A program made the translations under genes and the position numbers. The notes below the pieces were generated by a model. The model made no database searches. It saw nothing but the letters and a program-made list of their open reading frames with translations, and had not been told where the DNA came from. Of a stretch of DNA of 64,000 bases, positions 11,853 through 23,872 are shown piece by piece; within the stretch, counting starts at the first letter, position 1, and every line of letters begins with the position of its first letter. The DNA comes from Melampsora larici-populina 98AG31 (taxonomy: Eukaryota > Basidiomycota > Pucciniomycetes > Pucciniales > Melampsoraceae), in the NCBI RefSeq assembly GCF_000204055.1, contig NW_006768783.1, positions 434,001 to 498,000 of the forward strand, in the 5' to 3' direction.

Positions 11853-13106
11853 ATGTCATCGTTCCTTACACTCCCAGTCGAAATTATAGAACTAATCATA
11901 CGGCACCTTCATGATGTGTCTTTTCATGGGAACGAACCTCCAATCAATACCGCGGACAGACCATTTCCAAATCATAAGGCAATCAAAATTTTATTGAGTC
12001 TAAGATTAGTTGGGAGAGCTTGGGCTACTGCGATTCCAACCTTTGTCTACGACTCATTGATGTTAAGATCTCCATGGATTGATCATTATCTGCTATTAAT
12101 GTGGAAGAGTTGTAAAAATCTACATGGAGGATTCAGCCTACGACAAATGTATTTTCAACAAATCATCTGTTTCCCGACTACGCATCTCGGAGGCTACTAT
12201 GGCGCTTTGTCGGATGAATGTCGTGAGCAGTTCGAATACGGACACCATCGGCGGGAACCAAATATTATGTATATGCATGATGCCGCCGACATAATTTCTT
12301 TGTGTGGTTCTAAATTGACGGACTTGAAATTAGGGTTCTCTCGATCAATTGGGTTCTCAAACAAGTTAATTGACGCAATTGGACACATTAAAAACTTGAA
12401 AGTCCTGTTCATTGAGGGGAATCAGGTGGAAAACCACGAAGATGATTATTATTCACTGGTTGCTGTGTTGAGCAGTGTTCCTTCTCTCGAGTCGCTTTCC
12501 TTAAAATTTGCTACCGTATCATGTCTGGATTTAAAACCTGGTTGTCTACCAAACCTTTTGCACTTATGGGTGACTTGCCACGCTTCCAACATTGGGGCCC
12601 TCAACCGTTTTTGTGCTGATCAGTGCAAACAACTCAAATTATTAGAATATTTACCAATTGACAATTCCGATCAATTGGATACGATGATTCTAACTTTACA
12701 AAATAATTTACAAGCGTTGTCGATTGACTGTATCCCAAGTGACATACCTCGTGCGGTCCGTTCAACATCAATTCCAAAGCTGAAGGTTATTCGTTCTACA
12801 GCAATCAGCAATAAAGGTACTCTACCAGTGTGGTTGCCATGGTCGGTTTTTCAGACAGTTCAGGTGTTCATTACAGATTATGACGAGACTAGCACTTACT
12901 GGCATGCTGTGTTAGGACAAGTAGATAAATCATTCATGGAGAGAGCTCAAAATTTGAAACACTTCATTTTTCTAAGTAGATATGGTAACTTGGTGAAGGA
13001 TCCGAAGTTAGTGGAGGCTTTTGAGGCTCACGGAATTGCATGTCATTTCCGGTTTGATACGACTCTTTCAGAACTATTGGTAAGCAAACATAACTTTGGG
13101 CCGTGA
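11853..13106 (+). CDS. F-box/leucine-rich-like protein, paralog 2 (intact)
   Basis: This uninterrupted 417-codon frame starts MSSFLTLPVEIIELIIRHL, an F-box-like motif at residues 5-40. About 350 residues follow with repeated leucine-rich patterns (SLESLSLKFA, LPNLLHLWV, LKHFIFL) resembling an RNI-like substrate domain. It matches paralogs 1 and 3 along its length. By analogy with paralog 1, the last residues may be spliced differently: a GTAAGC donor at 13080 after ELL and an acceptor before 13142 would replace the terminal residues with a 30-residue tail ending at 13234. Its role in an SCF ubiquitin ligase is inferred from family, not shown. It is the only intact member of the trio. Confidence 0.8.
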   Translation: MSSFLTLPVEIIELIIRHLHDVSFHGNEPPINTADRPFPNHKAIKILLSLRLVGRAWATAIPTFVYDSLMLRSPWIDHYLLLMWKSCKNLHGGFSLRQMYFQQIICFPTTHLGGYYGALSDECREQFEYGHHRREPNIMYMHDAADIISLCGSKLTDLKLGFSRSIGFSNKLIDAIGHIKNLKVLFIEGNQVENHEDDYYSLVAVLSSVPSLESLSLKFATVSCLDLKPGCLPNLLHLWVTCHASNIGALNRFCADQCKQLKLLEYLPIDNSDQLDTMILTLQNNLQALSIDCIPSDIPRAVRSTSIPKLKVIRSTAISNKGTLPVWLPWSVFQTVQVFITDYDETSTYWHAVLGQVDKSFMERAQNLKHFIFLSRYGNLVKDPKLVEAFEAHGIACHFRFDTTLSELLVSKHNFGP

Positions 13107-13234
13107 AATCAAATTAAATAGTACTTACAATTATCGTTTAGTATAGCCCTGCATCGAGAGTTTTGTGCGAGTCTTGGGGAAGTAGGAAAAAAATTGATAA
13201 TGACGTCAGTCTGGCGATGTCTACGGTAAGGTAA

Positions 13235-14313
13235 TAAATGGGAGTCTATCATCAAACATTGACTTAGACACTGATGGGCTATTTTGGTTCGATGTAAGAT
13301 TTTGAGCTTTATCTGGAGTCAAACTAGATGCACCTGTATTGAGAGTTGAAGTTGCCTTAATGTTAGTTACTTAGGTGAGAACAGACTATTGTCAGTTCAA
13401 TGAAATCAGTGTCCTGTGTTTTCATTACAAAATAATATTATTCTACTTTTAAATTGAGGTTATCTCCAACTTCTGTGGGAGTAATGCAAAAGTTTGTGAG
13501 AGGGTTAAGTTCGAAACCAAGACTGATATAGTCAAATGAGGCCTAAGGTGATAACAAACTTTATCAAAATCCTGCGTGAGGTATCTTCATTGTACAGCAA
13601 AAATCACACCATGACATTATTGTGGCTAATCAACAATTCACTTTAACTTTTGAACATGCTGGGACAGACTTATAAGGTACCATGTTGCGGAGTAGACTGA
13701 TATAAGTACAACCGGAAATGGGTATGGGTGGACTTCCTCAATAAATCGGCGATCTGTTTTGGACAAGTGAGTTGCAATGCTCAGATGAATGATGAGAATA
13801 TATTACTTGCTAATCATCAATACGCCGACAAGTTGAAAACCCTTCTGGAGCTAAGTAGTTTCTTAGTTGGCTGACGCGCCAAGGGTGCTATTGAACTGAC
13901 TCGGTAGAAATATGGGGAATTTGAATATGGAAAATCAAAGCTTGATCACTTGGAAGACTATGTGATTTGCTAACCTCTAACATAATGTCTGGAAGGGCCA
14001 GGTATGAACGTGGCGAGCGATCTCAATGTATATGATGTTCAAAATCGCACTGACATGCTAGATAGGAGTTGCTTGGCAGAAATGCTATTGAAAACAACTA
14101 AGGACGAAGCTGACGACTCAAATTACGGTGATATTCATGTGTTGACAAGTTGAAGCATTAATTGATAAATGAGGTGAATACGAGCAAATTGGGTATTACC
14201 CGAATTGATGTATATATCTATTACCTCCAAATTGGTCTGGGTAATGGAGCAGTAGTGCTTATAAGGCTACATTGCCTACCTCGGTCCAAGATTGGTATCT
14301 TAAGCAACTAATT
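13235..14313. other. Intergenic, no gene seen
   Basis: Spacer between F-box paralogs 2 and 3, with no long frame and no recognisable repeat. Confidence 0.45.
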
Positions 14314-14950
14314 ATGCCTTCGCCACCACGACTGCCAATAGAAGTAGTGGAGCTCATTGTATCGTATATCTGTGACAATCAGTCATACCAACCCATCGAC
14401 ATTTACGATAGCGCCGAAATAGAATTTTTGAACCAAGGATTGGTCAGGAAATTACTCAACTTGCGATTACTCGGCCCAACATGGGCGGAAACAATTGAGC
14501 GGGTTGTATATAAGTCTTTGTATTTGACATTTCCCCAGACACGTAACTTTCTGGAAAAACGGTCAACGGTCAATATGACTTCCTTGGAAGTGTTCAATCT
14601 GCGCCAACTTACCTTGGATCAGGTTATGTATCAAGCTGAAATTGGTACGGGATTGTTTTATGAAAGGATTAAAGATGTGAAGCTTAAAGAGTTAGAGATT
14701 GAGTATCAGCACCTTGACACCAAATCTACTTTTATGCGGGATGCTGCCGGTATAATCACTAAGTGTGGTTTAAATTTAACTGATCTCAATATTATATTCA
14801 CTCATTCGGTCGGATTCTCAGACGAACTAATCCTAGCAATCAGTCAAATCAAGCAGTTGAAATCATTATCAATTGAAGGAGATAAATTTGATAATCTCGA
14901 CAATAACTCAGCTTCTTTAATTAAAGTCCTCAATGGTGCAGATGCGCTGG
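14314..14950 (+). pseudogene. F-box-like paralog 3, truncated by a TIR element
   Basis: The ATG at 14314 gives MPSPPRLPIEVVELIVSYI, matching the F-box-like start of the two upstream paralogs. Homology then continues through the first leucine-rich part (IKQLKSLSIEGDKF) to LNGADAL. The homology stops at 14950, exactly where a long terminal inverted repeat begins. The missing C-terminal half is not found beyond the other end of the element at 22657. This copy is therefore a fragment, with loss or rearrangement at the insertion. An upstream TTG extension of the frame is ignored in favour of the ATG. Confidence 0.8.
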
Positions 14951-15263
14951 TACGGAATGCGACATGTGTCAAAGTGACAACTTGAAATTTCAAAAATCAA
15001 AATTTTGGAATCCCCGGGTCAGAAACTGACAAAACTGGATTAAACACCAGATTCAACTCAAATACTGGTCTGAAACCCCCCGTATTTGGGATGAAACCAT
15101 ACTTTCTGCCAGTTTTTAGCGGTTTCCAAACCACAACCCCAAATTTGACCGCTGAGTTGACACTTTGGCACAAATAATACACAAAAATTTCAAAGATCAA
15201 GTTTCAACATTACAAAATTCACATACTTGCAAAACGACCAAACACAAAAGTGATTCTTTACCA
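14951..15263 (+). repeat. Left terminal inverted repeat
   Basis: Pairs with 22345-22656. It contains the conserved internal block GAATCCCCGGGTCAGAAA and a repeated TATTTGGG theme. It directly truncates F-box paralog 3. Confidence 0.85.
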
Positions 15264-16012
15264 CAAGTCAACTGTAACTGTAAATTCACATCAACTCGAA
15301 TCTACTGCTATCATCGCTTCCATTGCTTCCAAGCCAACCATAGAAAATCTGCAAAAATCAAAAGCCACAGCTGTCATCACTATCATCTGTCACCTCATTC
15401 TCTGCACAAGTACCTGTGAAGCAGACAAGGACAAGCATTCACCTTGAGGTTTAACTGCAAAAACAAAAATTTCTGCCTACTGAATTTCCTTCTGTACTTG
15501 TGTTTGCCAGCTTGCCTGGTTGACCGGAATAACTTATCACCTTCTAACCCATTTTCATTTTACTCTTTACGTTAAAAATGGAATCAACCGAACAAATCTA
15601 CCCAGCTCAAAAACTTGTTGGTTATACTTTAAAAAACTCTACTTGTAGTCATTTCCTTTAGCTTTACTACAGTCATCAAACAGTCACTTTTCCTTCCATT
15701 TGTTATCTTGCTCTTTTTCCTTGGGATACCACAGATTGTTTAACCATAAGTTATTCAAATGAAGCTCCTTAAGTTCCTTATATTCTTTTGATAAAGTTCT
15801 ATCTTATCAAACCAACACTAAAGTGTCACTCAAAGATTTTAGATGTTAGTACATGTTTACCTAGCCAGATTAATAAGTGACTGCACTTAGTGATACACTG
15901 ACAGAGGTTCTTCCTCCGCACTGTAGACAACTACAAGTAACAATTGTAGGTTCAAACAGTTTACCTTACAAAGAATTAAAAACTAATTCCTCACTAGTCT
16001 AGAAATCACCTT
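15264..16012. other. Element interior, no gene seen
   Basis: AT-rich sequence with only short frames. Confidence 0.4.
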
Positions 16013-16228
16013 TCAAACTTTAAGAAATACATTTTGTACGCATAGTTCACCATTAATGTTTAGTCTAGAGCTGACAGTTTCTCTTGTGTGAATTCTCACA
16101 GCTTCACAATTTGTGTCATGTAACTTCTTTTTCTTCTCCTGTTTATACTTAGCATCTCTAGCTGCCTTATGTGCAGCCCGCTTTACAGCTTTATTTTTCT
16201 CCTTGACATCAGATTGCTGCCTAGCCAT
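16013..16228 (-). CDS. Small Lys/Ala-rich hypothetical protein
   Basis: This 71-codon frame starts with ATG (MARQQSDVKEKNKAVKRAAH). It has a strongly basic helical N-terminus and no known domain. It lies inside the large TIR element between the left repeat and the nested hAT copy. It could be the first exon of a longer spliced gene or chance. I do not recognise it. Confidence 0.25.
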   Translation of the reverse strand: MARQQSDVKEKNKAVKRAAHKAARDAKYKQEKKKKLHDTNCEAVRIHTRETVSSRLNINGELCVQNVFLKV

Positions 16229-16839
16229 TGGTTCAATAGAAGTAAAAAGTTAGTATTGATCAGGGTTACCTTCCTCGGAGAGATATAACATCTCACCCCA
16301 AAAACCTAGCTGCAGGAAGAATAAAACAAAGGTCAGCTCACGTGGAATGCTTCATAATTATCACCCACATAGAATGAGGATGGAGTGGAACACCCACGAC
16401 TTGGTGATATGTGAATCAAGAGGCTAGACCAGTTGTCGGGGTTCCCCTCAGTCACCTATTCTTACCCCTAAAGAGTTCACATATCCTCAAGTCACTGGCT
16501 GCTACCACTCCACCCCCACAACATGAAGTGCAAATCTGAAGCTAGTAAGGTTGGGAAAGATTAATGAAAGCATACCTTGATGGATGCACTTGACGGACGG
16601 GATGTTTGAAACTTGTTGCTTCAATGAGCCTCCTCCACTTTTGACTCTGAAATTATAGGAAACTAATCCAGGGCCAGCTTGTGGTTTGCAGATTGTATAA
16701 CATGTATTTGAATACAAGCAAGGATGGCCAGATGGTGGTTTGAGTAAGTCATGTGACATGTTGTGGAGACAGCATTGCGCACTTGCTCCTGGTGGGTATG
16801 AAGGCAAGCAGTAGCCAATAGTTGTGTTGGCAGGCCAAC
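16229..16839. other. Element interior, no gene seen
   Basis: Only overlapping low-quality frames run into the hAT end. Confidence 0.4.
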
Positions 16840-19800
16840 AGTGTATCAACACGCAAACCGCCCCGCAGAGGACTGCGGCAGCGCTGCGACAGCGCTGTGG
16901 TCGTGCCGTGGTCGAAGTCATACAAAACCTCGCTGCGGTACTGCCGGGCCGCCGCGGGGGTTTCACTGCGATGATATCGGGCCGGGGTTGCAGTGAGGCA
17001 ACCGCAGGGATAACCCAATTGGCCATCTCCTTCCTTCTCATCGCTCAATTCGTTTGTACACTGCACCCCAACGACACCAATCCGATTCACAACCCCAAAC
17101 AGGTTGATTCAGAACCCCAGGATGGGGTCATCAAGGATGACACCAATGGTTAGTCATTTCCTTAGTTGCTTATTTTGATACTCAGCGGCTGATAGTGTGA
17201 TTCCGAATCCATCTGACTCACTTATATCATTGGATTTCTTTTTACCAGCGGCCACGTTTGATCGTACTTGGAGTAGAAGTCACCTACCTGTCTTTTCTTT
17301 TTCTTAAACTCAGTCTCTATTTACAACTCATTCTTATAGTTCCCAACAGTTTCTTTCGACTCCAGCTCATTTTTAATCAAGTTCAATTAGATCATTTCAA
17401 TCTATTCGCCATGCTATTGAATTCATTATCAGTACCTGCCACACCAAGCACCAACCGCGAGTTACGTACCCGCTCTCCCATCCGATCTCAACCGTCACCT
17501 GGGTTTGTGCTCACGTCACCCAACCTACGAAGAACGAGTGAACTCCAGGCCAGCCCAGCTAGCCGTCAACCTCCGAGCTCATCTAGCCAGCTGCTCACTC
17601 CTGCTGCTAGTGCTAGTCAATCAGCAACTCAGGCTAACAAAAAACGTAAACAGCCCAGTCCAAAGACCAAGCCGCCGAAGAAGCACAAAAGTTCAAACAC
17701 TCAGGTTGGCAATCTTCTTATATTATTACTTGCTTTATCACTTGCTTACTTGTTGATTTTGTTTCAGGTCCTTTCTGTTCCAAAGGTGATCGATGTGGAC
17801 CAAGAGTCCTCTGGTGATGAGGAGGCTCAAAATCGAAACGGACCAGCTGCAGCTAAGAAAGGCGATGTGAAGTTACTCCTCTCGTATTTTGGTGAACCAA
17901 AGCATAAGCCCGGCGAGGTGAGTTTATCGCTAATTTTCTTGTATATCATTTTGAAATGGAATCATACTGATGTTAGCTTACAGTCTGGCCCTTTCAAGCG
18001 TCTGTACCCTTGCCTATGGTGCGATGAGTACGTGACCAGGGGACGCAAGACGAATTTGAACATGTATGGTCACCGAGATGGCGAGCCGGATCGTAACCCT
18101 TGTACCGGCCGTAAAAGGGCAATCAAGTCCGGTATGAAACTGCCTCCTACCTATCAACAATTACAGAAAGCCGAAGTTGCAAAGACTGCCAGTGGGAAGA
18201 TGATGCAGGCGTTCATCAAGAGACCAGCCTTCTCTGTTGAAGTTCTCAACATTATCTTGGTAATCTGGATCATCCGCCATGCAATTGCATGGAGGAGATT
18301 CTCTGACTTTACTCTACGAGCGGCTTTCAAGCTGTCTAACGCTGGAGCCGATATGCGATCACCTACGTGGGCTGCTCAAACTGCAAAAGGCCTGTACAAA
18401 TCACTTCATTCAGCTGTGTTGAAGAAAGTATTGGTAAGAACTTCATTGGATCTGTCTTGCCCAGACATGTTGACAGTGAAACTTTTTTTTTTCATTTGTA
18501 GAATAATTCCAGTCGCATATGGCTGATGCATGATGTGTGGACGACTAAAGGTAATCGCCACGCTTTCATAGCACTCCTTGCCAGTTATGTCGACAAAGAC
18601 TTCAACTTTCACACCGTTCTTTTGACCCTCAAAATGGTTCCCTGGAACCATTATGGATCCTTACTAGCACGCCCTGTTGGCCGATACCTAATTTGTCATG
18701 ACTTACACAAAAAGATAAGTTTGTTCATCTTTTCCAATTGTATTCAAGATAACTGACCATGTCCTCTTCATTCTTAATCCAATACTTACGTCTTAGGGCA
18801 GACTACGGACTCCGGATCGAACAATCGTACGATGGCAGCCGAGATGGAGGTCATGTTTGAGGCTGCAAAAGAACCGGTTGCCTGGAACAGTAACACTATG
18901 CACGCGCGCTGTTACTGCCACAAGCTAGCTTTGGTAGTCAAGGCTGGACTCAAAGCGCTGACAATAGAACCTGGTCACTCCAAACCAACCACCGACTTGT
19001 TGATGCCCTTTCCTATTCCTACTGTGCAACTCAACAATGGAGAAGATGAAATCGACGTCGACTCTGGCGATTCCGATGTAGAAGATCCGCTTGATGAAAC
19101 AGACCAAGGTCAGGGTGATCAGGAAGAGGTCCTATGTTTGAGCGTACAACCGACCTCGGACAAACATAAAGGTAACATCTTTGCATCGGCAGTGATCAAA
19201 GTATGTTTCTTTCTTGGTATTCGCATTTTCTTCATACTGACACTCTACTCTAATAACAGGTTGGTTACGTCAGCAAAAAGATTGCCGGATCACATTCTCG
19301 TCGCCTGGAATTCAAAGGTCTTGCGAAAGAGGCTGGATTGGACTATAAGACTCCAATAGCTGGCTATGGTATTAGATGGAATGTCATATATGACTCTCGG
19401 ACTTGAATGTGTGCAGCACAAGAGGTAATATAATGTCTCACTAATCATAAATGTTTATCGATGACACTGATCTGTCTTACTTTATCTGACAGGTTGTCAA
19501 CAAGATGTTAAGCACAGATCGCAAATCGTCTCAGTACTTCAAAGGAACCCTCATCCATGCTGATGAATGGGAGGCAATTGAGGCGCTCAACGGAATCCTA
19601 GAGGTTTTTTTTTATTCTTTCAATCAACTTTAACTAAACAAAGCTAATTCATGTAACTCGCATTTAATAGATATTTTCGATTGGCACTAAGCGCATGGAG
19701 GGGGATTTCTCCTCAGGTTGCATGGTCCTAATAGAATATAATCGAATCAAGAAATCCCTGAATGAAGCTCGCATCAAGACACCGTTCATAGCACTGAAGG

Positions 19801-20941
19801 ATATGATTGATGTAATGCAAGACCAGCTGGACTTATATCTTCATGAGGCTTTGGAATGTGATGCTTTAGTCCTTGCAACTATTTTACACCCTTGATACCG
19901 GCTAGCTTTCTTCAACAAATTCTATCCAGACCACAAAGATCGAGCGGCTTCTTTGATCAACTCGGCTTTTGAAAAAGCACTAAAGGCTTACACATCAGAC
20001 TTGACCCCACCCCAAGCCGAAGAATTACAAACCGCCGCCACCGCCGACGACGACGATTTCGACGAGTTCACTACTAGCTCGACTCAAATCAATGGCAGAA
20101 AGGTGCAAGAAGCAGAACTTGAAGCCTACTTGATGGGTCAGCGCGAGTTTGATAAGGCTAAGACTGCACTAGATTGGTGGAGGGTAAGATTGGTTTCCAG
20201 TCTCTTGTTTTTTGGATTACACACTAACTACCTTTGATTTATCCTTCTTATTAATTTATACAGACTAATCAATTGATATTCCCGGTACTGGCTCTGATGT
20301 CAAGGGATTACCTCTCTGTCTCAGGTACCACCTGCCCTGCCGAGCGGGTTTTCTCCTCGGCCGCTGATGTTGCCACCACTGATCGTGGTGGCCTGCTTCC
20401 ACAAACCATTTCGAGGTGTGTGTCTTCACGCGAGTGTCTCAAGGGTAACGTAGAACCTGAAGGAGGTGATTTCGCGGATGCAGTTGCTTATCTAACTTGG
20501 TATGCGGAGAACGAGGTGAAGAGAAAAAATAAAGGCATCGAGATTGAATAGGTTTCTTGTTATCTATATGGTATCTATCATCTAAGATTTGAGTTAAATC
20601 ATGTTCTACAACTTCTATTGAAGTTGTCCCTCTTAAGTCTCTTTCTCACTTAATAATAATCTAATACAATATTTCTTTGACTCAAAAAAGTATCTATTCG
20701 CCTGTTTCCATCCGTTTGTGTGCGTAAGACAGCGGCCTGCGGGCCGCTGCGATTGACCCCGCTGCGACCGCGACCGACGGCGCGCAGCGACGTTCGCGGC
20801 CGCGCCGTCTTCGCAGTCCAGTTTTGGCTAACTGCGATTGCGCTGTGATAGCTATGTCAATGCGCTGCGAACAAACATCGCGCCGTTGCCGCGGACCTGG
20901 TGCTGCGGCACGCTGCGCGGCGTTTGCGTGTTGAGTGTATC
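16840..20941 (+). mobile_element. hAT transposon, copy 1 (with target duplication)
   Basis: The termini are CAACACGCAAAC at 16847 and its complement ending GTGTTG at 20933. Flanks read AGTGTATC on both sides (16840-16847 and 20934-20941). The left C is shared with the element, as if one of two Cs was lost; this gives an 8-bp duplication typical of hAT. Subterminal zones (about 16855-16990 and 20710-20925) are packed with GCTGCG/CGCAGC words. The interior is a multi-exon transposase pseudogene. Confidence 0.85.
17411..20551 (+). pseudogene. hAT transposase gene, copy 1 (two nonsense codons)
   Basis: Start ATG at 17411 (MLLNSLSVPATPSTNREL). Exons read about 17411-17704, 17768-17917, 17984-18433, 18502-18718, 18797-19200, 19260-19424, then further exons to 20551. 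Features in order: Ser/Thr/Lys-rich N-terminus; BED-like zinc finger with CLWC; catalytic-region aspartates in HDVWTTKG and QTTDSGSNN; and a C-terminal hAT dimerisation domain with CPAERVFSSAAD. Premature TGA codons at 19404-19406 and 19893-19895 break it. The first replaces an Arg codon of the related copy at 47052-49111 and fits a CGA-to-TGA change. The gene once catalysed cut-and-paste transposition; this copy should not give full-length protein. Confidence 0.85.
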
Positions 20942-21144
20942 AATCACCCATAAAGGAGAACCAAATTTAATTACACAAATACATACAAAGGGCAAAAAAC
21001 ATTATGAGTCCAATATCATAATGTGTTTGAAGAATATTAATGGTAAATGTCAAGGGGACCTTTGCAAAGAAGAAAATTGAACAGATTTACCCGCTTTGAA
21101 ATTGTCTAATGGAGAAATTGAAAAAAAGGTCCTGAATTCAAATC

Positions 21145-22220
21145 TGCAGTCAATTGACTGGAGAAATCTTAAGCTCCTGCCCTGACCACTCCCAGATTAT
21201 GGTCAAACTTTAATAGAGAGACCACCTAGCCTCAGGTGGTACATCTCTCCAGTCAACTTACTGGAGAAATCTATAGCTCCTACCCTGGCCACTGCAAGCT
21301 TATGGTCAAACTTGGATAGAGAGACCACCTAGCCTTAGGTGGTCCATCTCTCCAGTCAATTTTCTGGACCCACAGACTGCTTCAGCCAATTCACTGGAGC
21401 TCCCAATGTCCCCAGTTGATTGGCTGGAGCCACGTACTGCTCCAGTCGATCGACTGGAGCTCCTGATGGCCCCAGTCAATTGGCTGGAGCCACAGACTGC
21501 TCCAGTCGATCTACTGGAGCTCCCAATGGCCCCAGTCAATTGGCTGGAGCCACAGACTGCTCCAGTCGATCTACTGGAGCTCCCAATGGCCCCAGTTGAT
21601 TGGCTGGAGCCACAAACTGCTCCAGTCGATCGACTGGAGCTCCCAATGGCCCCAGCCTATCGATTGGGGCCACAGACTGCTCCAGTCGATCGACTGGAGC
21701 TCCTGATGGCCCCAATTGATTGGCTGGAGCCACAGACTGCTCCAGTCGATCGACTGGAGCTCCCGATGGCCCCAGTTGATTGGCTGGGGCCACAAACTGC
21801 TCCAGGTGAGGCCATTTGATTGGCTGGGGCAATCTGATTGGCTGGGGCAATCTGTGGGCGGGGGCCCCAAAATTGCTCCAGGTGAGGCCATTTGATTGGC
21901 TGGGGCAATCTGTGGCTCCAGTCGATTGACTGGAGAGATGGACCACCTAAGGCTAGGTGGTCTGTCTATTAAAGTTTGACCATAAGCTGGCGGTGGCCAG
22001 ATCTAAAGCTGAAGATTTCTTCAGTTGATCGACTGGAAAGATAGACCACCTAAGGCTAGGTGGTCTCTCTATTAAAGTTTGACCATAAGCAGGCAGTGGC
22101 CAGGGCGGGAGCTCCAGATTTTTCAGTTGATCAACTGGAGAGATGGACCACCTAAGGCTAGGTAGTCTACCTTTTAAAGTTTGACCATAAGCGTGCGGTA
22201 GCCAGGGCCTGTGACCACCC
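21145..22220. repeat. Palindromic minisatellite with inverted flanking repeats
   Basis: The core (about 21361-21805) is seven or more tandem 60-bp units carrying CTGGAG/CTCCAG words. Many units contain the perfect palindrome CTCCAGTCGATCGACTGGAG. On the left, two copies of a unit of about 115 bp include GAGACCACCTAGCC and TTAGGTGG. On the right, three copies of the same unit run inverted. The whole block is therefore roughly symmetrical. The 60-bp period is a multiple of 3, which keeps frames open on both strands by chance; I do not call them genes. Confidence 0.9.
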
Positions 22221-22344
22221 ACTCTGCCAGTCTGCAGCTGCAGTCAATCAACTGACGTAATACATCACCCAGCAGGCTAGTGGGTCCATTCCATGATAAT
22301 ATGCTATCAGTAAACTTGTCTTGTGTGGATGTGCAAAGGAGTCA

Positions 22345-22656
22345 TGGTACAGAATCACTTTTGTGTTTAGTTGTTTTGCGTGTATGTGAATTTTGTAGTG
22401 TTGAAATTTGATTTTTGAAATTTTTGTGTATCATTTGTGCCAAAGTGCCAACTCAGCGGTCAAATTCAGGGTTGTGGTTTGGGAACCGGTAAGAACTGGC
22501 AGAAAGTATGGTTTCATCCCAAATACAGGCGGTTTCAGACCAGTATTTGGGTTGAATCTGATGTTTCATCCAGTTTTGTCAATTTCTGACCCGGGGATTC
22601 TGAAATTTCACTTTTTGAAATTTGATTTGTCACTTTGACACACCTCGCATTCCGTA
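22345..22656 (-). repeat. Right terminal inverted repeat
   Basis: Inverted partner of 14951-15263, ending CGCATTCCGTA before GTAAATAGG. Confidence 0.85.
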
Positions 22657-23872
22657 GTAAATAGGTGGCAGTTTGGGCAGAAGAGGAGGATGTGGTGATC
22701 TATTTATGGGATCAATCAAGAATATTAATTATTATTACTTTATCAACTTATTAGAAAACTTCAGTGTAGCAGGAAATTCGAAATGGAGGTTTCCAGATCA
22801 ATTGCAGCTCTTGTAGGCTTATGTGTAGTTATTGGCTTGAGATTATGTCATCTCATTTCAAAAATATTCTTAAGATCATTATAGTTTACTTACAAAGTTA
22901 TCACAAAAAAGACAGAAAAAGAAAAGATAAGAAAAATTTGAAAATATAGGTATACAGGTTGAGAAATGGTTTTTAGGGTATTAAAAATAGAGTTATGGGT
23001 TTTATGAGGTTAGAATATGAAAGGAACATTTTTTGTTATACAGTAACAATCTTAATATTGACGGAAGGGGAAACAGAAGTTATTAGCAGAAAGGTACTTT
23101 TTCGAGGATGGTAAACAAGGGTTATACGTGTAGTTTACATATGTAGTGGTGGTAATAGTGGAAATTAAGGTTGCCAAGAGGATTTTCTGGAAGTTTTAAG
23201 ATTATAGAAGATGAGTTCATATTACATGAGCAAGAAAAAGAGAGTAGCAGCTGTGAAAAGTGAAGAAAATGGGTGAATTCTGTCAGAAATGAAGGTTTTC
23301 AGCTAATTACATATGTGGTAAATAGCTCATTCAACGCGGAAGAGTGGATTACATAATGTACAAACTAGCAATCACTAGTAGCAGAGGTGTATGTAAAAGG
23401 TTATAAGGGAAATAAGAAATTGTTGTGAATCTCAAATTTACAGTCACAAGTCAGCATGTAACACCAAAAACCTAAACTTCACAACTCAATATCTCACTCA
23501 TAAGTCATCAGGAATAGGTAATATGGGTGTGATAAATGATCAGTATCACAAGGGCTACAAGATGCACGATAGTAGTTAAAAATTGGACCCCATCTGAAAA
23601 CATTTGTAATCTCAAAAATTGGTTTGCAGCTAGTTTACAAGGAAAAAAACACCTGTATTCATCTGAAGAAGTGCTCTACATTGACTCATTACGTCATTGA
23701 TAAATTTTGGCTGTGAAAATTACATCATACATTGGTAGCATGATCATTACATTGCGTCATCATATGGTTTTTAGGGTTCTTTAGGCGGATTTGGCTGGTT
23801 TTTGAGGCTGTTACATGTGGATATATGTACTCCTTGATGATTTTGGGATTATTGTTCCCCTTTCTGCATCTC
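22657..23872. other. AT-rich, no gene seen
   Basis: No long frame. The missing 3' half of F-box paralog 3 was looked for here and not found. Confidence 0.5.

Larger units (their letters stand above)
14951..22656. mobile_element. 7.7-kb element with ~315-bp terminal inverted repeats
   Basis: The arm at 14951-15263 is repeated in inverted orientation at 22345-22656, judged by eye at close to 90% identity. The tips read TACGGAATGCGA...TGTGTCAAAGTGACAA. Both ends are flanked by TA, which fits either a TA target duplication (tip CGGAATGCG) or a tip that starts with TA. The interior holds unidentified AT-rich DNA, a small minus-strand frame, a nested hAT element and a minisatellite. No transposase of its own is recognisable. 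Removing the nested hAT leaves about 3.6 kb. Confidence 0.75.

Noticed and set aside
17258..17410. Upstream extension of the hAT copy 1 frame
   Set aside because: It starts with TTG and reads hydrophobic, leader-like sequence; the ATG at 17411 fits the other copy better.
21406..21946. Long open frames on both strands in the minisatellite
   Set aside because: The 60-bp unit is a multiple of three and lacks stops, so several frames stay open by repetition alone.
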